A DNA stretch of 64,000 nt from positions 1 through 64,000 of the IMG/VR virus record IMGVR_UViG_3300028676_000003; one strand, 5' to 3'. The notes beneath the pieces are model-generated. The model was not told the DNA's origin. It ran no database searches and saw only the letters and a program-made list of their open reading frames with translations. The DNA is from a virus. This document shows positions 23,792 to 31,351 of the stretch, piece after piece. Every line of letters begins with the position of its first letter. Positions within the stretch are counted from its first letter, which is position 1. A program made the translations under genes and the position numbers.

Positions 23792-23928
23792 GAAATAGAA
23801 TAAGTGATAGTAGAAAACATATCTATTATGAGATAAAATCTACTTGTGTGAAATCTAGCGAATTAGAAGCTAAACGATTGAGAACCAACCTAATTGATTG
23901 TAACATACACATAGCAAGAATAAGATGA
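23782..23928 (+). CDS. MxLG array protein, unit 53
   Basis: 48 residues, MELGNRISDS; two Cys, helical C-terminus ending ARIR. ATGA overlap. Confidence 0.8.
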   Translation: MELGNRISDSRKHIYYEIKSTCVKSSELEAKRLRTNLIDCNIHIARIR

Positions 23929-24116
23929 AGCTAGGAAATACGTTAAAAAATAATTTACATGTTGAAATTAAAACTATTCCAAGTAACTTGTTAGTGAAAA
24001 TGGACCACAAGCGACCTAATAATCCATTCTTTCAAAGTGATAATATGATGATACAAGCTTACAACAGAATGACATTGTATTTGGGAAATATTGTTAAAAT
24101 AATAAATAATCCATGA
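23925..24116 (+). CDS. MxLG array protein, unit 54
   Basis: 63 residues, MKLGNTLKNN; Met/Asn-rich centre (QSDNMMIQAYNRM). ATGA overlap. Confidence 0.8.
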   Translation: MKLGNTLKNNLHVEIKTIPSNLLVKMDHKRPNNPFFQSDNMMIQAYNRMTLYLGNIVKIINNP

Positions 24117-24301
24117 AACTAGGAAAGAAAACAGACATAAAATGGTCCGAAATGGGAATGATGCAGACCGATATGGTTAAAATAATAGCCAGTAATTCAA
24201 AATTCGTTTATCCAATCATTCTTAGGATTGAAAGACAATTAACCGATTTTAAAGAAATGATAAGCTATGACGCTAGGGAAGCCTATATCCAAATCCAGTA
24301 A
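24113..24301 (+). CDS. MxLG array protein, unit 55
   Basis: 62 residues, MKLGKKTDIK; MGMMQTDMVKIIA resembles the M-R-[S/T]-E-M-x-x-[I/V]-I element of units 90 and 105. Overlaps unit 56 by 35 bases. Confidence 0.8.
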   Translation: MKLGKKTDIKWSEMGMMQTDMVKIIASNSKFVYPIILRIERQLTDFKEMISYDAREAYIQIQ

Positions 24302-24461
24302 TTACTATAACCGAATACTCGCTATTGAAACTGTTCGTAATCAAATGGGTGGACAATTTCTTATGAAGGATATACACTTTGAATATTTAGATGAACAAAG
24401 AAAAAGTCGTGAAGTAGGAGTATTCGATTTAATGGTTGTTTATAAAGATATGACACTATGA
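24267..24461 (+). CDS. MxLG array protein, unit 56
   Basis: 64 residues, MTLGKPISKS; VRNQMGGQF fits the same R-x-x-M element. ATGA overlap. Confidence 0.8.
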   Translation: MTLGKPISKSSNYYNRILAIETVRNQMGGQFLMKDIHFEYLDEQRKSREVGVFDLMVVYKDMTL

Positions 24462-24631
24462 AACTAGGAAAAAAAACTAACCATGAGGCAATCTATAATG
24501 GATTATATGTAGCTAAGCAAAGTATACTGAAAACAATAACGCAACATTTACATACTAAGTATTTAGAAGCGAGACAAAGCTTAGGTGTTAGACAAAGTAT
24601 TGTAAATACAATTTGGATTCAAATAATATAA
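24458..24631 (+). CDS. MxLG array protein, unit 57
   Basis: 57 residues, MKLGKKTNHE; ends VNTIWIQII with the W motif at the very C-terminus. One-base gap to unit 58. Confidence 0.8.
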   Translation: MKLGKKTNHEAIYNGLYVAKQSILKTITQHLHTKYLEARQSLGVRQSIVNTIWIQII

Positions 24632-24632
24632 T

Positions 24633-24815
24633 ATGAAAATAGGGAAATCACTTAGGCAGAACACTAAGATTTTTAGGACACAAGGACTTGATATGCTAAT
24701 AACATACCAAATCCTCTATGCTAAGGCAAGCCACTATTCGTCATTGGATATTATAGACTTCTTTAGGGAGTTCAGAATTACAACATTTAGTAATGATAAC
24801 ACACTATTCATATGA
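24633..24815 (+). CDS. MxIG array protein, unit 58
   Basis: 60 residues, MKIGKSLRQN, shares MKIGKS with unit 59; FFREFRITTF C-terminal strand. ATGA overlap. Confidence 0.8.
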   Translation: MKIGKSLRQNTKIFRTQGLDMLITYQILYAKASHYSSLDIIDFFREFRITTFSNDNTLFI

Positions 24816-24988
24816 AAATAGGAAAATCATTTAAGATGGAAATAGGTTGTAATAGAAGAGAAATGATTGATTCAATGATTGAAAACAAAGACTTATATAT
24901 AATGTCAAGACAACACAGAACACAAGCTATTATTGATTATTTTAGCGGATATATACCAACAACATTTCGATATGGACTTAGGAAATAG
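24812..24988 (+). CDS. MxIG array protein, unit 59
   Basis: 58 residues, MKIGKSFKME; NRREMIDSMIENKDL carries the R-x-E-M element. Ends YGLRK-TAG over the unit 60 start (17 bases). Confidence 0.8.
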   Translation: MKIGKSFKMEIGCNRREMIDSMIENKDLYIMSRQHRTQAIIDYFSGYIPTTFRYGLRK

Positions 24989-25160
24989 TACAGTAAAACG
25001 ATTCAACACAAAAAAGATGCTTCAACTCATTTATCTCAGACAGTATCGAATGAACGTCAGTAACGAATGGCGTAAGAATGGTAAAAGATTCTCTTTGGTT
25101 TATCCAAATGATACATTTATGCCGTTGTTGAATCGTTACGGACCAACAATAAAATTATGA
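24972..25160 (+). CDS. MxLG array protein, unit 60
   Basis: 62 residues from MDLGNSTVKR; an in-frame ATG 13 codons upstream is unlikely given the motif. Basic. ATGA overlap. Confidence 0.8.
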   Translation: MDLGNSTVKRFNTKKMLQLIYLRQYRMNVSNEWRKNGKRFSLVYPNDTFMPLLNRYGPTIKL

Positions 25161-25327
25161 ATTTAGGACCCTCAAAATATAATACTCTAGGAAAAAAAGT
25201 ATTTTATGAAGTATTAGAACGAACATATCAAATCTATCATACTATGGCAAAGCTTAGTATTGAAGACACACCAACACCACTTAACGTAGTTGAAAGTGAA
25301 ATAAAACAAATTAGAATATGGACATAG
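25157..25327 (+). CDS. MxLG array protein, unit 61
   Basis: 56 residues, MNLGPSKYNT; KVFYEVLERTYQIYH helix. Ends IWT-TAG in the ATGGACATAG start of unit 62. Confidence 0.8.
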   Translation: MNLGPSKYNTLGKKVFYEVLERTYQIYHTMAKLSIEDTPTPLNVVESEIKQIRIWT

Positions 25328-25473
25328 GAAAACAAGTAACACAGATGCTAACGCTGGACATTACATCACAAATATTAAACAAGATATATAATCAATATCA
25401 GGTCGTTATACATAGTACTGGTGTAGACTTATTCATGAGGTTTAATGTAGAAAGACACAAGCAATGGATTTAG
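25318..25473 (+). CDS. MxIG array protein, unit 62
   Basis: 51 residues, MDIGKQVTQM; paralog of unit 63 (xVxxxLxxxITxxxxNKIYxxx). Ends QWI-TAG in a 10-base overlap. Confidence 0.85.
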   Translation: MDIGKQVTQMLTLDITSQILNKIYNQYQVVIHSTGVDLFMRFNVERHKQWI

Positions 25474-25616
25474 GGAAATCAGTAAATGAGAAATTACTAA
25501 ATAATATAACAATTGAAGTATTCAATAAAATATACTATATGCTAGGTAATGGTAATGCTTTTGGAATGGATTATTTTATTAGTCTCGAATTTGATGAAGG
25601 TATAGAATGGATATAG
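25464..25616 (+). CDS. MxLG array protein, unit 63
   Basis: 50 residues, MDLGKSVNEKLL; tandem duplicate of unit 62 (ITIEVFNKIYYM). Ends EWI-TAG in the unit 64 start. Confidence 0.85.
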   Translation: MDLGKSVNEKLLNNITIEVFNKIYYMLGNGNAFGMDYFISLEFDEGIEWI

Positions 25617-25759
25617 GGAAATCACAAGTTTATTTGGTACAACAGTATGTAACGATGGTAGTTGTCAATAAGATATATATTGTTCCATTTGATAGACCAA
25701 AAGAAATGAGATGGAATAATTTTCGGACAAGTTTCGTTGAACAAAGACTTAAGTTATGA
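25607..25759 (+). CDS. MxIG array protein, unit 64
   Basis: 50 residues, MDIGKSQVYL; VVVNKIYIVPF keeps the NKIY of units 62-63, so the three form a triplet. ATGA overlap. Confidence 0.85.
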   Translation: MDIGKSQVYLVQQYVTMVVVNKIYIVPFDRPKEMRWNNFRTSFVEQRLKL

Positions 25760-25920
25760 TTCTAGGAAAGCTACAAAGAAAAAATATTGGTATGCCAATG
25801 AGATGTGTTCATAATGAAGTTAGAACCATGTTGATACATTCAGATAAAGATGGACGAACAGAAGTCTTACAAACAACCGATAAAATTCTATCATTAACGA
25901 GAAGAAATATTGAGATATGA
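25756..25920 (+). CDS. MxLG array protein, unit 65
   Basis: 54 residues, MILGKLQRKN; HNEVRTMLIHS. C-terminus SLTRRNIEI. ATGA overlap. Confidence 0.8.
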   Translation: MILGKLQRKNIGMPMRCVHNEVRTMLIHSDKDGRTEVLQTTDKILSLTRRNIEI

Positions 25921-26078
25921 AACTGGGAAACACACAAAAAGTTCACTTAGGAACTGAACTTAAATATGTTAATTGGAACGTTAGAAGCAAGGTTGAAGAT
26001 AAAGCAACGAGAAGCGCAACACTACCAATAATGCGAATTTTTGTCAGAATAACATTCAGTTCAATAAGAGAAATATGA
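25917..26078 (+). CDS. MxLG array protein, unit 66
   Basis: 53 residues, MKLGNTQKVH; strand-rich C-terminus (IMRIFVRITFSS). ATGA overlap. Confidence 0.8.
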   Translation: MKLGNTQKVHLGTELKYVNWNVRSKVEDKATRSATLPIMRIFVRITFSSIREI

Positions 26079-26236
26079 AACTAGGCGATATAAAAAAAAA
26101 TGATATAAAGGTTGTTGTTTCTGATTGGCATAAAGAATCAGTATTTGATTTTCCTTTTAAATTTGGACTAAGTAATTATTACATCTTTTCAAGATTTAGA
26201 AGAACAGTAACAGTAGGACAAAATTTTAGTTTATGA
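26075..26236 (+). CDS. MxLG array protein, unit 67
   Basis: 53 residues, MKLGDIKKND; Phe-rich and strand-like. ATGA overlap. Confidence 0.8.
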   Translation: MKLGDIKKNDIKVVVSDWHKESVFDFPFKFGLSNYYIFSRFRRTVTVGQNFSL

Positions 26237-26430
26237 TATTAGGTAAGAAAATAGATAACGGCAAGTTCATTCAGAATGAAATTAAAACATTTCGTACAAG
26301 ACAAAATTATATGAAAGATTTAGAAATAAATCGTTATGTTTATGACCAAAGTCTTAGTGTATTTAATACAGTTAGAATTAATCTTAGCTTCATTTATCAT
26401 CTAGCATATAAATTTTACTTATGGATATAG
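26233..26430 (+). CDS. MxLG array protein, unit 68
   Basis: 65 residues, MILGKKIDNG; aromatic C-terminus ending FYLWI-TAG in the ATGGATATAG start of unit 69. Confidence 0.8.
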   Translation: MILGKKIDNGKFIQNEIKTFRTRQNYMKDLEINRYVYDQSLSVFNTVRINLSFIYHLAYKFYLWI

Positions 26431-26594
26431 GAGAATACACAGGTAAGCTGATAACAAAGACGATATCTAAGATAATTGAAGGAACTGGTAAAAACATTCA
26501 TTCAAAAAGAAATGTTCCACGTGGAACATTTCATCAACCATTAGAACCAATTGATATATGGTTCAGCATAACAACCCAAATGAATAGATTATGA
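26421..26594 (+). CDS. MxIG array protein, unit 69, carrying a parS-like palindrome
   Basis: 57 residues, MDIGEYTGKL; IDIWFSITTQ W motif. Codons 30-37 (RNVPRGTFH region) are written by a perfect 16-base palindrome TGTTCCACGTGGAACA, so DNA-level and protein-level constraint coincide here. ATGA overlap. Confidence 0.8.
   Translation: MDIGEYTGKLITKTISKIIEGTGKNIHSKRNVPRGTFHQPLEPIDIWFSITTQMNRL
26513..26528. other. perfect parS-like palindrome, site 1
   Basis: TGTTCCACGTGGAACA fits the chromosomal parS consensus GTTYCACGTGRAAC bound by ParB. It lies inside array unit 69. An identical 16-mer occurs at 34900. Confidence 0.75.
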
Positions 26595-26827
26595 ACATAG
26601 GTAAAACAGTAGAATCACAAGTAAGAAGCGAATTAGCAACGGCAAAGCTATATGAGCAGTGTTTTCATCACGAATTACATAGCAGAATGTCAAAAGAAGT
26701 ACATAAGCTAATTGATGCTAGTATTTGGGATAGCCTAATTGAGAAGGTAACTGTTATCGCTAAGTGTGAAGAGTTGGAACGATGGAATTACGAAGCAATG
26801 AGTCAATGGAATTATGAAAATAGGTAA
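26591..26827 (+). CDS. MxIG array protein, unit 70
   Basis: 78 residues, MNIGKTVESQ; HELHSRMSKEVHKLIDASIWDSLIEKV closely matches units 71 and 72 (triplet), with the IWD motif. Ends WNYENR over the unit 71 start. Confidence 0.85.
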   Translation: MNIGKTVESQVRSELATAKLYEQCFHHELHSRMSKEVHKLIDASIWDSLIEKVTVIAKCEELERWNYEAMSQWNYENR

Positions 26828-26999
26828 AGAAGTGGTTAATACAATACAAACTAGACTAGGACCTATATATGGAAATTGTTTTATTTATAATAAGATTCCT
26901 ATGAGTAGAAGGATTCATGAACAAGTAAGGAAACGAATATGGAACAACTTAGATTCAACAGTAGTTCAAATTACTATTCTTAATTTAGAAAAATTATGA
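26814..26999 (+). CDS. MxIG array protein, unit 71
   Basis: 61 residues, MKIGKEVVNT; MSRRIHEQVRKRIWNNLDSTV, paralog of units 70 and 72. ATGA overlap. Confidence 0.85.
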   Translation: MKIGKEVVNTIQTRLGPIYGNCFIYNKIPMSRRIHEQVRKRIWNNLDSTVVQITILNLEKL

Positions 27000-27202
27000 A
27001 TTTAGGAAAAGAAATTGGTAGAGAACTTAACAGCAAATGTTATAGGGGACTGCATCAATTTACAAGTTATCATCATTTGGAACGCAAGGTATCTAAAGAG
27101 TTATGGTCGTATCTTGATGAACGGATTTGGGATAGAGTAATTGACATAGCACAATTGGCTTCGAATGGAGTTGATGATAGTAAAACACTGGAAGAAGAAT
27201 GA
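26996..27202 (+). CDS. MxLG array protein, unit 72
   Basis: 68 residues, MNLGKEIGRE; LERKVSKELWSYLDERIWDRVIDIA, the clearest example of the C-terminal IWD helix. ATGA overlap. Confidence 0.85.
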   Translation: MNLGKEIGRELNSKCYRGLHQFTSYHHLERKVSKELWSYLDERIWDRVIDIAQLASNGVDDSKTLEEE

Positions 27203-27375
27203 AAATAGGAAAAAGAGTAATACCGATTGGTCCAAAAGACACATACAATGAAATTACACGTGGTATGATGCTTGAAATTAAAGGAAAGGTTAAGTATAAT
27301 CCAATTATGGATGTTGTAGATAATACTTGGACAAGGATATTTATTCGTCTAATAAATTTTCAAAATATGTTATGA
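27199..27375 (+). CDS. MxIG array protein, unit 73
   Basis: 58 residues, MKIGKRVIPI; VVDNTWTRIFIRLI W motif. ATGA overlap. Confidence 0.8.
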   Translation: MKIGKRVIPIGPKDTYNEITRGMMLEIKGKVKYNPIMDVVDNTWTRIFIRLINFQNML

Positions 27376-27620
27376 AATTAGGAAAATCACTAAATTACGA
27401 AACTGGTGTTTACCAAAGCGGTATTCAATCAATAACTGATAACTATACTAGGAAAGGACAAACAGAAGACATACGAATTGAGTTGATACGTCCGTTAAGA
27501 CGTATGAAACAACGAGTGAAAGCCACGTTAAATGACATGACAAGGATAGATAGCTTGAGGTTCTTTACAATTATTGATTTCGACGATGCAGAATTAGACC
27601 AAACTGAAAGTATAATATGA
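27372..27620 (+). CDS. MxLG array protein, unit 74
   Basis: 82 residues from MKLGKSLNYE; one of the longer units, with a basic LIRPLRRMKQRVKATL stretch and an acidic tail. ATGA overlap with a remnant unit. Confidence 0.8.
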   Translation: MKLGKSLNYETGVYQSGIQSITDNYTRKGQTEDIRIELIRPLRRMKQRVKATLNDMTRIDSLRFFTIIDFDDAELDQTESII

Positions 27621-27646
27621 AACTAGGACATGCACCAATTAGATGA
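27617..27646 (+). CDS. 9-codon remnant array unit
   Basis: MKLGHAPIR then TGA: a complete array start with ATGA overlaps at both ends but only 9 codons. It looks like the product of an internal deletion that preserved both junctions. Confidence 0.6.
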   Translation: MKLGHAPIR

Positions 27647-27831
27647 ATATAGGAAATAAGTTAGATAATACTATCTTACATAAGCAACAAATATTGCTTA
27701 AACAAGAAATGGGTCAACAAATAAGGTTTAATGGTAATGTATTAACAAATTATGACGTGGTTGATTTGTTCATAATAATAAGACATGCAGTAACAAATCA
27801 AATACGTGGATATAGGAAAAACAACAAGTGA
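27643..27831 (+). CDS. MxIG array protein, unit 75
   Basis: 62 residues, MNIGNKLDNT; DLFIIIRHAVTNQIRGY. Overlaps unit 76 by 26 bases. Confidence 0.8.
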   Translation: MNIGNKLDNTILHKQQILLKQEMGQQIRFNGNVLTNYDVVDLFIIIRHAVTNQIRGYRKNNK

Positions 27832-27991
27832 TGAAATATATTTTAATATAAGTGATTTTCATCTTAAGATACTCACACAGGAAAATCACAATATGTTCAC
27901 AAGAACTAGAAGAGAAGAAATGCTTTTGATTGTATTTCAAATACCACGAAACCTGAGAGTAAGTCTGAAATTAAAAGTAGGAAAAAGATGA
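27806..27991 (+). CDS. MxIG array protein, unit 76
   Basis: 61 residues, MDIGKTTSDE; RREEMLLIVFQIPRNLRVSL pairs with unit 77 (RKEELALIVFMYERINSL). ATGA overlap. Confidence 0.85.
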   Translation: MDIGKTTSDEIYFNISDFHLKILTQENHNMFTRTRREEMLLIVFQIPRNLRVSLKLKVGKR

Positions 27992-28161
27992 TATTAGGAA
28001 ATAGCACAAGAGATAACGTAAGCATGTGTTCAAGCAACATCAATCATAATCTATTGACTACCATACAAGGTACAATAAGAAGAGGTGTAAGACAGCGCAA
28101 AGAAGAATTAGCTCTAATTGTCTTCATGTATGAAAGAATAAATTCATTGAGGAAATTATGA
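27988..28161 (+). CDS. MxLG array protein, unit 77
   Basis: 57 residues, MILGNSTRDN; diverged duplicate of unit 76. ATGA overlap. Confidence 0.85.
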   Translation: MILGNSTRDNVSMCSSNINHNLLTTIQGTIRRGVRQRKEELALIVFMYERINSLRKL

Positions 28162-28352
28162 AATTAGGAAAATCAATTCAAGGAGTATCAGGTAAAATAA
28201 ATAGTGATTTATTCAATAATTGTTATAAACACAGGTTTAATGACCTGACTTCAATGAAGTTATATGAATTAGTTTATGTAGCGATTTGGCAGAAGACTAG
28301 TCGAAGATTATATATTAATATGTCAATTATTAATATATTAATACCAATATAA
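28158..28352 (+). CDS. MxLG array protein, unit 78
   Basis: 64 residues, MKLGKSIQGV; YELVYVAIWQKTSRRLYI, W motif followed by Arg pair. 8-base gap to unit 79. Confidence 0.8.
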   Translation: MKLGKSIQGVSGKINSDLFNNCYKHRFNDLTSMKLYELVYVAIWQKTSRRLYINMSIINILIPI

Positions 28353-28360
28353 TTCACGAT

Positions 28361-28513
28361 ATGAAATTAGGACAAGAACAATCAAGAGCATTACATAAAC
28401 AAAGAACCCTCATGCTTCTTAGAATGATGAAAGAGAAGAACGAGAAAACAAAAAACATTAAAGTAGTAGCACAAATATTCAACAGAATAAGACTACAAAG
28501 AATAAGCTTATGA
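28361..28513 (+). CDS. MxLG array protein, unit 79
   Basis: 50 residues, MKLGQEQSRA; very basic (Lys/Arg-rich) helical protein, LRMMKEKNEKTKN. ATGA overlap. Confidence 0.8.
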   Translation: MKLGQEQSRALHKQRTLMLLRMMKEKNEKTKNIKVVAQIFNRIRLQRISL

Positions 28514-28746
28514 AATTAGGAAATAACATAGACCCAAAAGGAATATTTAATAAGATATTTCCAACTGGAATAAGCATTGTATCAATAGTTGTTTCAGCAA
28601 ACAGACTAATAAAAATGAATGTTCATTCAAGCAAAGAAGCCTATCAGGCAAGTAGGGGAATGGATATCGGAAACATTCTTTCAGTAGAAGTTGATATTGA
28701 CCATAATACAATTATTCACAATTACTCACAACCAACAGAATTATGA
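28510..28746 (+). CDS. MxLG array protein, unit 80, apparent fusion of two units
   Basis: 78 residues. Opens MKLGNNIDPK and at residue ~51 has MDIGNILSVEV in the same frame, preceded by an ASRG sequence, as if the stop between two units had been lost. ATGA overlaps. Confidence 0.8.
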   Translation: MKLGNNIDPKGIFNKIFPTGISIVSIVVSANRLIKMNVHSSKEAYQASRGMDIGNILSVEVDIDHNTIIHNYSQPTEL

Positions 28747-28931
28747 AAATAGGAGAACACACATCAATGAAATTATCTTTCGGCTTTGTACAAGACTTAT
28801 GGTTCGCATTGACTAGTGAACAAAATAAGACACTTAAGGACGCTGAGTATGTAACTAAGCCTGAAATACGCATAGGAATACCACAAATTGAATATGCTAT
28901 TTATGACGGGTGTAATTCATGTGCAGGATGA
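28743..28931 (+). CDS. MxIG array protein, unit 81
   Basis: 62 residues, MKIGEHTSMK; FVQDLWFALTSEQ; ends with two Cys (CNSCAG). ATGA overlap. Confidence 0.8.
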   Translation: MKIGEHTSMKLSFGFVQDLWFALTSEQNKTLKDAEYVTKPEIRIGIPQIEYAIYDGCNSCAG

Positions 28932-29149
28932 AACTAGGAAAATCGATAGGCGGGTTAATGGAAACTAAGGTTGCATTAAACACACTAGGAATGGCTTACC
29001 AATTAACAGAGGAAAGATATATCGGTTCAATTGATACTCGGTTTATGACCCTGAGATTTACCAAACCAAATACGGTAGTATGGTGGGAGCTTCAAGAAGA
29101 TAGAGATTTGGACCAAATGATTAAAAATATTAACGATGAAAATAGGTAA
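28928..29149 (+). CDS. MxLG array protein, unit 82
   Basis: 73 residues from MKLGKSIGGL; TVVWWELQEDR. Ends INDENR over the unit 83 start (14 bases). Confidence 0.8.
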   Translation: MKLGKSIGGLMETKVALNTLGMAYQLTEERYIGSIDTRFMTLRFTKPNTVVWWELQEDRDLDQMIKNINDENR

Positions 29150-29339
29150 TAAAACAGATAAAACACTAATAACTAGTGAAATGGAGAAAACGATTGTTAA
29201 TCATGTATGTTTACAAGTAAGAAGAATTGACTATCGTAACTTCAAAGAAATTAATTTAGTTTCTGATAATATTAGTCGATTATGTGGTTATATCAGCCAA
29301 AAGGTAATAACCTTAGATACATTAAGAAGATGGAGTTAG
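29136..29339 (+). CDS. MxIG array protein, unit 83
   Basis: 67 residues, MKIGNKTDKT. Ends LRRWS-TAG in the ATGGAGTTAG start of unit 84. Confidence 0.8.
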   Translation: MKIGNKTDKTLITSEMEKTIVNHVCLQVRRIDYRNFKEINLVSDNISRLCGYISQKVITLDTLRRWS

Positions 29340-29536
29340 GAAAGAAATTACATAGACATACTGATACCGTGGCTTATTTCGTTGAAGGAATGGTTAATGC
29401 TGACTTTCATAGAGATAACACTAAGATTGCTTATCAATTCCTTAGAGAAGTCAGAACGAGACTTGATAACCAACTTGAACAATTCAAGATAAGAAACATT
29501 ATACACAGAAAACCATTACCACGTAGAAAACCATAA
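29330..29536 (+). CDS. MxLG array protein, unit 84
   Basis: 68 residues from MELGKKLHRH; basic, ending HRKPLPRRKP. 4-base gap to unit 85. Confidence 0.8.
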   Translation: MELGKKLHRHTDTVAYFVEGMVNADFHRDNTKIAYQFLREVRTRLDNQLEQFKIRNIIHRKPLPRRKP

Positions 29537-29540
29537 TTAT

Positions 29541-29741
29541 ATGAAATTAGGACCAACACAGAAACACCACATAATGTCACCGCTTAACGATATACCTTTA
29601 GGTTGTCATATCACATTTATCAATGAGAAGATGGTGTTGTATGATACAGCAGAAACCATACGAATTTATTTGGATGATTTCATGGTTAAGATTGATTTCA
29701 CAGATATAGGAATTGACTCATTAGAACTTTATAGAATATGA
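29541..29741 (+). CDS. MxLG array protein, unit 85
   Basis: 66 residues, MKLGPTQKHH; paralog of unit 86: LNDIPLGCHITFINEKMVLYDTAETIRIYLDDFMVKI aligns with its neighbour. Beta-rich, unlike most units. ATGA overlap. Confidence 0.85.
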   Translation: MKLGPTQKHHIMSPLNDIPLGCHITFINEKMVLYDTAETIRIYLDDFMVKIDFTDIGIDSLELYRI

Positions 29742-29938
29742 ACATAGGAGAATCAAAAAACAGAGAAGTATTCAATGCGCTGGCAGAAGTTCCGACAAGT
29801 TGGCAGTTCTATAACAAACAAGGAAATCTTTATATTGTAAATGATGATACAACCATACAGATTCATATAAGAAACTTTACGATTAGATATCCCGAAGAAA
29901 TCTTAAGTCTATATGAACCACCAAATGAAGAACCCTAA
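29738..29938 (+). CDS. MxIG array protein, unit 86
   Basis: 66 residues, MNIGESKNRE; duplicate of unit 85 (NKQGNLYIVNDDTTIQIHIRNFTIRY). Shares one base with the next ATG. Confidence 0.85.
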   Translation: MNIGESKNREVFNALAEVPTSWQFYNKQGNLYIVNDDTTIQIHIRNFTIRYPEEILSLYEPPNEEP

Positions 29939-30099
29939 TGGAATTAGGAAAAGACATTAAAAGACAGCCAAGCATCTATTCGATAGAAGAAACAATATTC
30001 AACTATACTGAAATTAGGGTCCTCAGAGAACCAATCACTAGAATGAGACTCAGACTAATAAGACAAATGCCACGAACAGGAAGCAGATTTAAATTATGA
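29938..30099 (+). CDS. MxLG array protein, unit 87
   Basis: 53 residues, MELGKDIKRQ; Arg-rich C-terminal half (RMRLRLIRQMPRTGSR). ATGA overlap. Confidence 0.8.
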   Translation: MELGKDIKRQPSIYSIEETIFNYTEIRVLREPITRMRLRLIRQMPRTGSRFKL

Positions 30100-30269
30100 A
30101 AATAGGAAAAAACATAGAACCAAAACCAACAGCAACGATTCTTAACAGAAGTCTAGCTGATAAGATGTGGAAGACCGTAACAACCAGTGTTCATTTTAAT
30201 GCACGTCAAGGAATGAATAGACCAATGCGAATGATAAGAGACCTAATGGGGATAACATTTGATTTATGA
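30096..30269 (+). CDS. MxIG array protein, unit 88
   Basis: 57 residues, MKIGKNIEPK; LADKMWKTVTTSV W motif, Met/Arg-rich end. ATGA overlap. Confidence 0.8.
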   Translation: MKIGKNIEPKPTATILNRSLADKMWKTVTTSVHFNARQGMNRPMRMIRDLMGITFDL

Positions 30270-30463
30270 TACTAGGAGAGAACAAAAGAAGCATGTGGAA
30301 CAATACAAAGGTACTTGAAAATTCAAGTGTATTTAGAAGCCAAATGATAGGACAAATCAACGAGACATATTCCAAGGAATATAAAGCTCATATATGGGAT
30401 ATAGGGTTTAAAAGGATGCCTGAATTATTAAGAAATAAATTATTTATACGTGATACTAGGTAA
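30266..30463 (+). CDS. MxLG array protein, unit 89
   Basis: 65 residues, MILGENKRSM; VFRSQMIGQI and YKAHIWDIGFKRM show both the R-S-x-M element and the IWD motif. 14-base overlap. Confidence 0.85.
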   Translation: MILGENKRSMWNNTKVLENSSVFRSQMIGQINETYSKEYKAHIWDIGFKRMPELLRNKLFIRDTR

Positions 30464-30644
30464 ATCAATGCTCAAAGATTTCTATTACATTGAAACAGGG
30501 ATGATAAGAACCGAAATGATGAAAGTTATTATTAAAAGTAGGATATTGGTTAAGATTAATAAAACATTTCCCAATGCAAACAGAAATAATATATGGAATC
30601 AATTCATAAGTATGCAAACTCTAAAAATAACAAATATACGATGA
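30450..30644 (+). CDS. MxLG array protein, unit 90 (GTG start)
   Basis: 64 residues, GTG start, (M)ILGKSMLKD; MIRTEMMKVIIKS and RNNIWNQFISM show the two shared elements. ATGA overlap. Confidence 0.85.
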   Translation: MILGKSMLKDFYYIETGMIRTEMMKVIIKSRILVKINKTFPNANRNNIWNQFISMQTLKITNIR

Positions 30645-30853
30645 TACTAGGAAAATCACAGAAGATACCACAACCCAAACGCAGATTTACCAATGATAAT
30701 CCAATATTGACTAATCTAACAGCACAATGGGATGAGATAGAGAAAACACCAAATAATCTTAACGAATACTATAAGTATAGAGACACACAAGACTATTTGT
30801 TGATATTCAGTATTCTAGGCATCTATAAACGAAAATTAAGATTTTATAGATGA
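30641..30853 (+). CDS. MxLG array protein, unit 91
   Basis: 70 residues from MILGKSQKIP; TAQWDEIEKTP, Tyr-rich middle. ATGA overlap. Confidence 0.8.
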   Translation: MILGKSQKIPQPKRRFTNDNPILTNLTAQWDEIEKTPNNLNEYYKYRDTQDYLLIFSILGIYKRKLRFYR

Positions 30854-31023
30854 AATTAGGAAAACCACAAGGCTTTGATTTAGTAGGAAAAACATCAGCG
30901 TTTAGAGCTATAACACAATGGGAGATTTACGGAAATACAACAGGCGATATGACATTCCTTATATGGAATATGTCAGAGAACATAAATCTAATTAGAGTAA
31001 AAAGAATAAATCAACCATTATGA
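30850..31023 (+). CDS. MxLG array protein, unit 92
   Basis: 57 residues, MKLGKPQGFD; FLIWNMSENINLIRVKRI W motif. ATGA overlap. Confidence 0.8.
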   Translation: MKLGKPQGFDLVGKTSAFRAITQWEIYGNTTGDMTFLIWNMSENINLIRVKRINQPL

Positions 31024-31181
31024 AAATAGGTAATTCACTATCTAAAAAATATACCAAGCTTGTAGAAAATATTGTACAACACACATATAATGAATATAGA
31101 AAAAATACTGAAAAATATCTTAAATCTATAAACAGAGAGAATACAAGACCAATAGGAACTGCTAAACCTCAGAATATATGA
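31020..31181 (+). CDS. MxIG array protein, unit 93
   Basis: 53 residues, MKIGNSLSKK; charged helix, low in hydrophobics after residue 25. ATGA overlap. Confidence 0.8.
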   Translation: MKIGNSLSKKYTKLVENIVQHTYNEYRKNTEKYLKSINRENTRPIGTAKPQNI

Positions 31182-31351
31182 AACTAGGCTACCCAATAAA
31201 GAAATATAAGCTTCTTAAGCTCGTTGAATCAGGGTTTACGTCTCCTGATATGAATGTGGGCTATATGAACCAAGTTTGGAATATGAATAGTGATGTGTAT
31301 ATAAGCAGAATACTAATGATTAAACCTTTAATACTAAGACATTGGAAATAG
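31178..31351 (+). CDS. MxLG array protein, unit 94
   Basis: 57 residues, MKLGYPIKKY; MNQVWNMNSDVYISRI W motif. Ends HWK-TAG over the TTG start of unit 95. Confidence 0.8.
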   Translation: MKLGYPIKKYKLLKLVESGFTSPDMNVGYMNQVWNMNSDVYISRILMIKPLILRHWK

